This document shows, one piece after another, positions 5,458-6,104 of a stretch of DNA of 6,104 bases (position 1 is the first letter of the stretch; every line of letters begins with the position of its first letter). The notes beneath the pieces were generated by a model that had not been told where the DNA came from, ran no database searches, and worked only from the letters and a program-made list of their open reading frames with translations. The translations under genes and the position numbers were made by a program. Source of the DNA: Clostridiales bacterium DTU023 (GTDB lineage: Bacteria > Bacillota > Clostridia > Saccharofermentanales > DTU023). Location: assembly GCA_001512945.1 (NCBI GenBank), contig LFTF01000101.1, positions 26,641 through 32,744 of the forward strand. The letters are read 5' to 3'.

Positions 5458-6104
5458 GTGCCAAAACCCGCGCATAATAAGCATCATATCAGTGCCCGAA
5501 CAATCATTGGCATTATTATTCTTGTCCTTTTGGGCCTCTCCGTCATCTTTACTGCTTTTCGACTGATCACGCTCCCGGCCGATTCTTTGACCCCTGAAGG
5601 TCGCAGCCTCCGCCAGGATTATGTGCTATCGCTTCTGCAGTGTCTGGGCGGCTTCGTTATCATGTTCGTGCCAACCATACTGGATAAGCGGTACAAAATC
5701 GTGGTACCTGACAAAATACAGATTATGTACTTCATATTTTTGTTCTTAGCTATTTACTTAGGAGAAGTTCAAAATTTTTTCTACCGGGTTCCATTCTGGG
5801 ACAACATCCTTCATGCTTTTTCCGGAGGTATGCTGGCCATTATCGGTATACTGCTCGTCAACATTCTAAATGGACAAAAAAAGCTCCATCTGCAACTGAG
5901 TCCATTTTTTGTCGTTTTATTTGGCGCAAGTTTTGCCATCCTGCTCGGGGTCGTCTGGGAGATCTATGAATTCGCTGCCGACGGCTTGCTGGGAACTAAT
6001 ATGCAAAAATTCATGCGCTTTGACGGTGAACTCCTCGTTGGACGAGCCGCCCTCGCTGACACCATGATCGATCTGATCGTTGACCTGGGCTCAGCGGTCG
6101 TAGT
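5458..6104 (+). CDS. Multi-spanning membrane protein, YjdF/DUF2238 type, C-terminus cut by window edge
   Basis: 215 residues are readable before the right edge. A short basic, histidine-rich N-terminus (KPAHNKHH) is followed by hydrophobic segments at about 15-36, 57-73, 88-103, 118-137, 149-167 and 199-215, giving about six membrane passes so far. Three conserved-looking blocks match my memory of the YjdF/DUF2238 family: FWDNILHAFSGGMLAIIG (113-130), GVVWEIYEFAADGLLGTNMQ (164-183) and DTMIDLIVDLGSA (201-213). The Trp, His, Glu and Asp residues in these blocks lie at membrane edges and resemble a polar, perhaps ligand- or metal-binding, site. The biochemical function of the family is not known to me. 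The GTG start is backed by TGGAGG 7 bases upstream. The gene diverges from the minus-strand genes and has no partner in view. A distant relation to VanZ-like proteins is an alternative. Confidence 0.8.
   Translation, partial: MPKPAHNKHHISARTIIGIIILVLLGLSVIFTAFRLITLPADSLTPEGRSLRQDYVLSLLQCLGGFVIMFVPTILDKRYKIVVPDKIQIMYFIFLFLAIYLGEVQNFFYRVPFWDNILHAFSGGMLAIIGILLVNILNGQKKLHLQLSPFFVVLFGASFAILLGVVWEIYEFAADGLLGTNMQKFMRFDGELLVGRAALADTMIDLIVDLGSAVV

Overview
The window looks like a bacterial chromosome segment of mid-range base composition (judged by eye). It is most consistent with a Firmicutes/Clostridia-type organism. The reasons are the ylqF (rbgA) to rnhB to yraN gene order, strong GGAGG-type ribosome binding sites, a HutC-type GntR regulator and a YjdF/DUF2238-type membrane protein. 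This placement is an inference; no rRNA or other decisive marker is present. I see no tRNA, CRISPR array, insertion sequence or phage gene.

Positions 1-3868 hold four minus-strand genes, read from right to left. First is the circularly permuted GTPase RbgA/YlqF, a 50S ribosome assembly factor. It overlaps by 4 bases a fusion protein of RNase HII and a YraN (UPF0102) nuclease-like domain. After about 105 bases, with a possible promoter of its own, comes a GntR/UTRA transcription regulator. Four bases after its stop begins a TTG-started cysteine desulfurase that runs off the left edge. The first two genes are housekeeping (ribosome assembly and ribonucleotide removal). The second pair is a regulator tightly coupled to a sulfur-mobilising enzyme.

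Positions 3869-4025 are a 157-base spacer that carries a 12-base perfect palindrome over a possible -10 box for the rbgA operon.

Positions 4026-5283 hold a minus-strand flavin reductase-like (FMN split-barrel) protein with an extra C-terminal helical domain. Seventeen bases upstream of it lies the decayed C-terminal end of an N-acyl-D-amino-acid deacylase gene, with one frameshift, one internal stop and no N-terminal three quarters. The two were probably once in one operon.

Positions 5284-5457 are non-coding, with two hairpins. From 5458 to the right edge a plus-strand gene encodes a multi-spanning YjdF/DUF2238-type membrane protein, truncated by the window.

I found no clear candidate for a wholly new multi-gene system. 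The points most worth a second look are the RnhB-YraN fusion, the C-terminal extension of the flavin reductase, the abnormal G4 motif of the RbgA homologue, and the gntR-cysteine desulfurase coupling.
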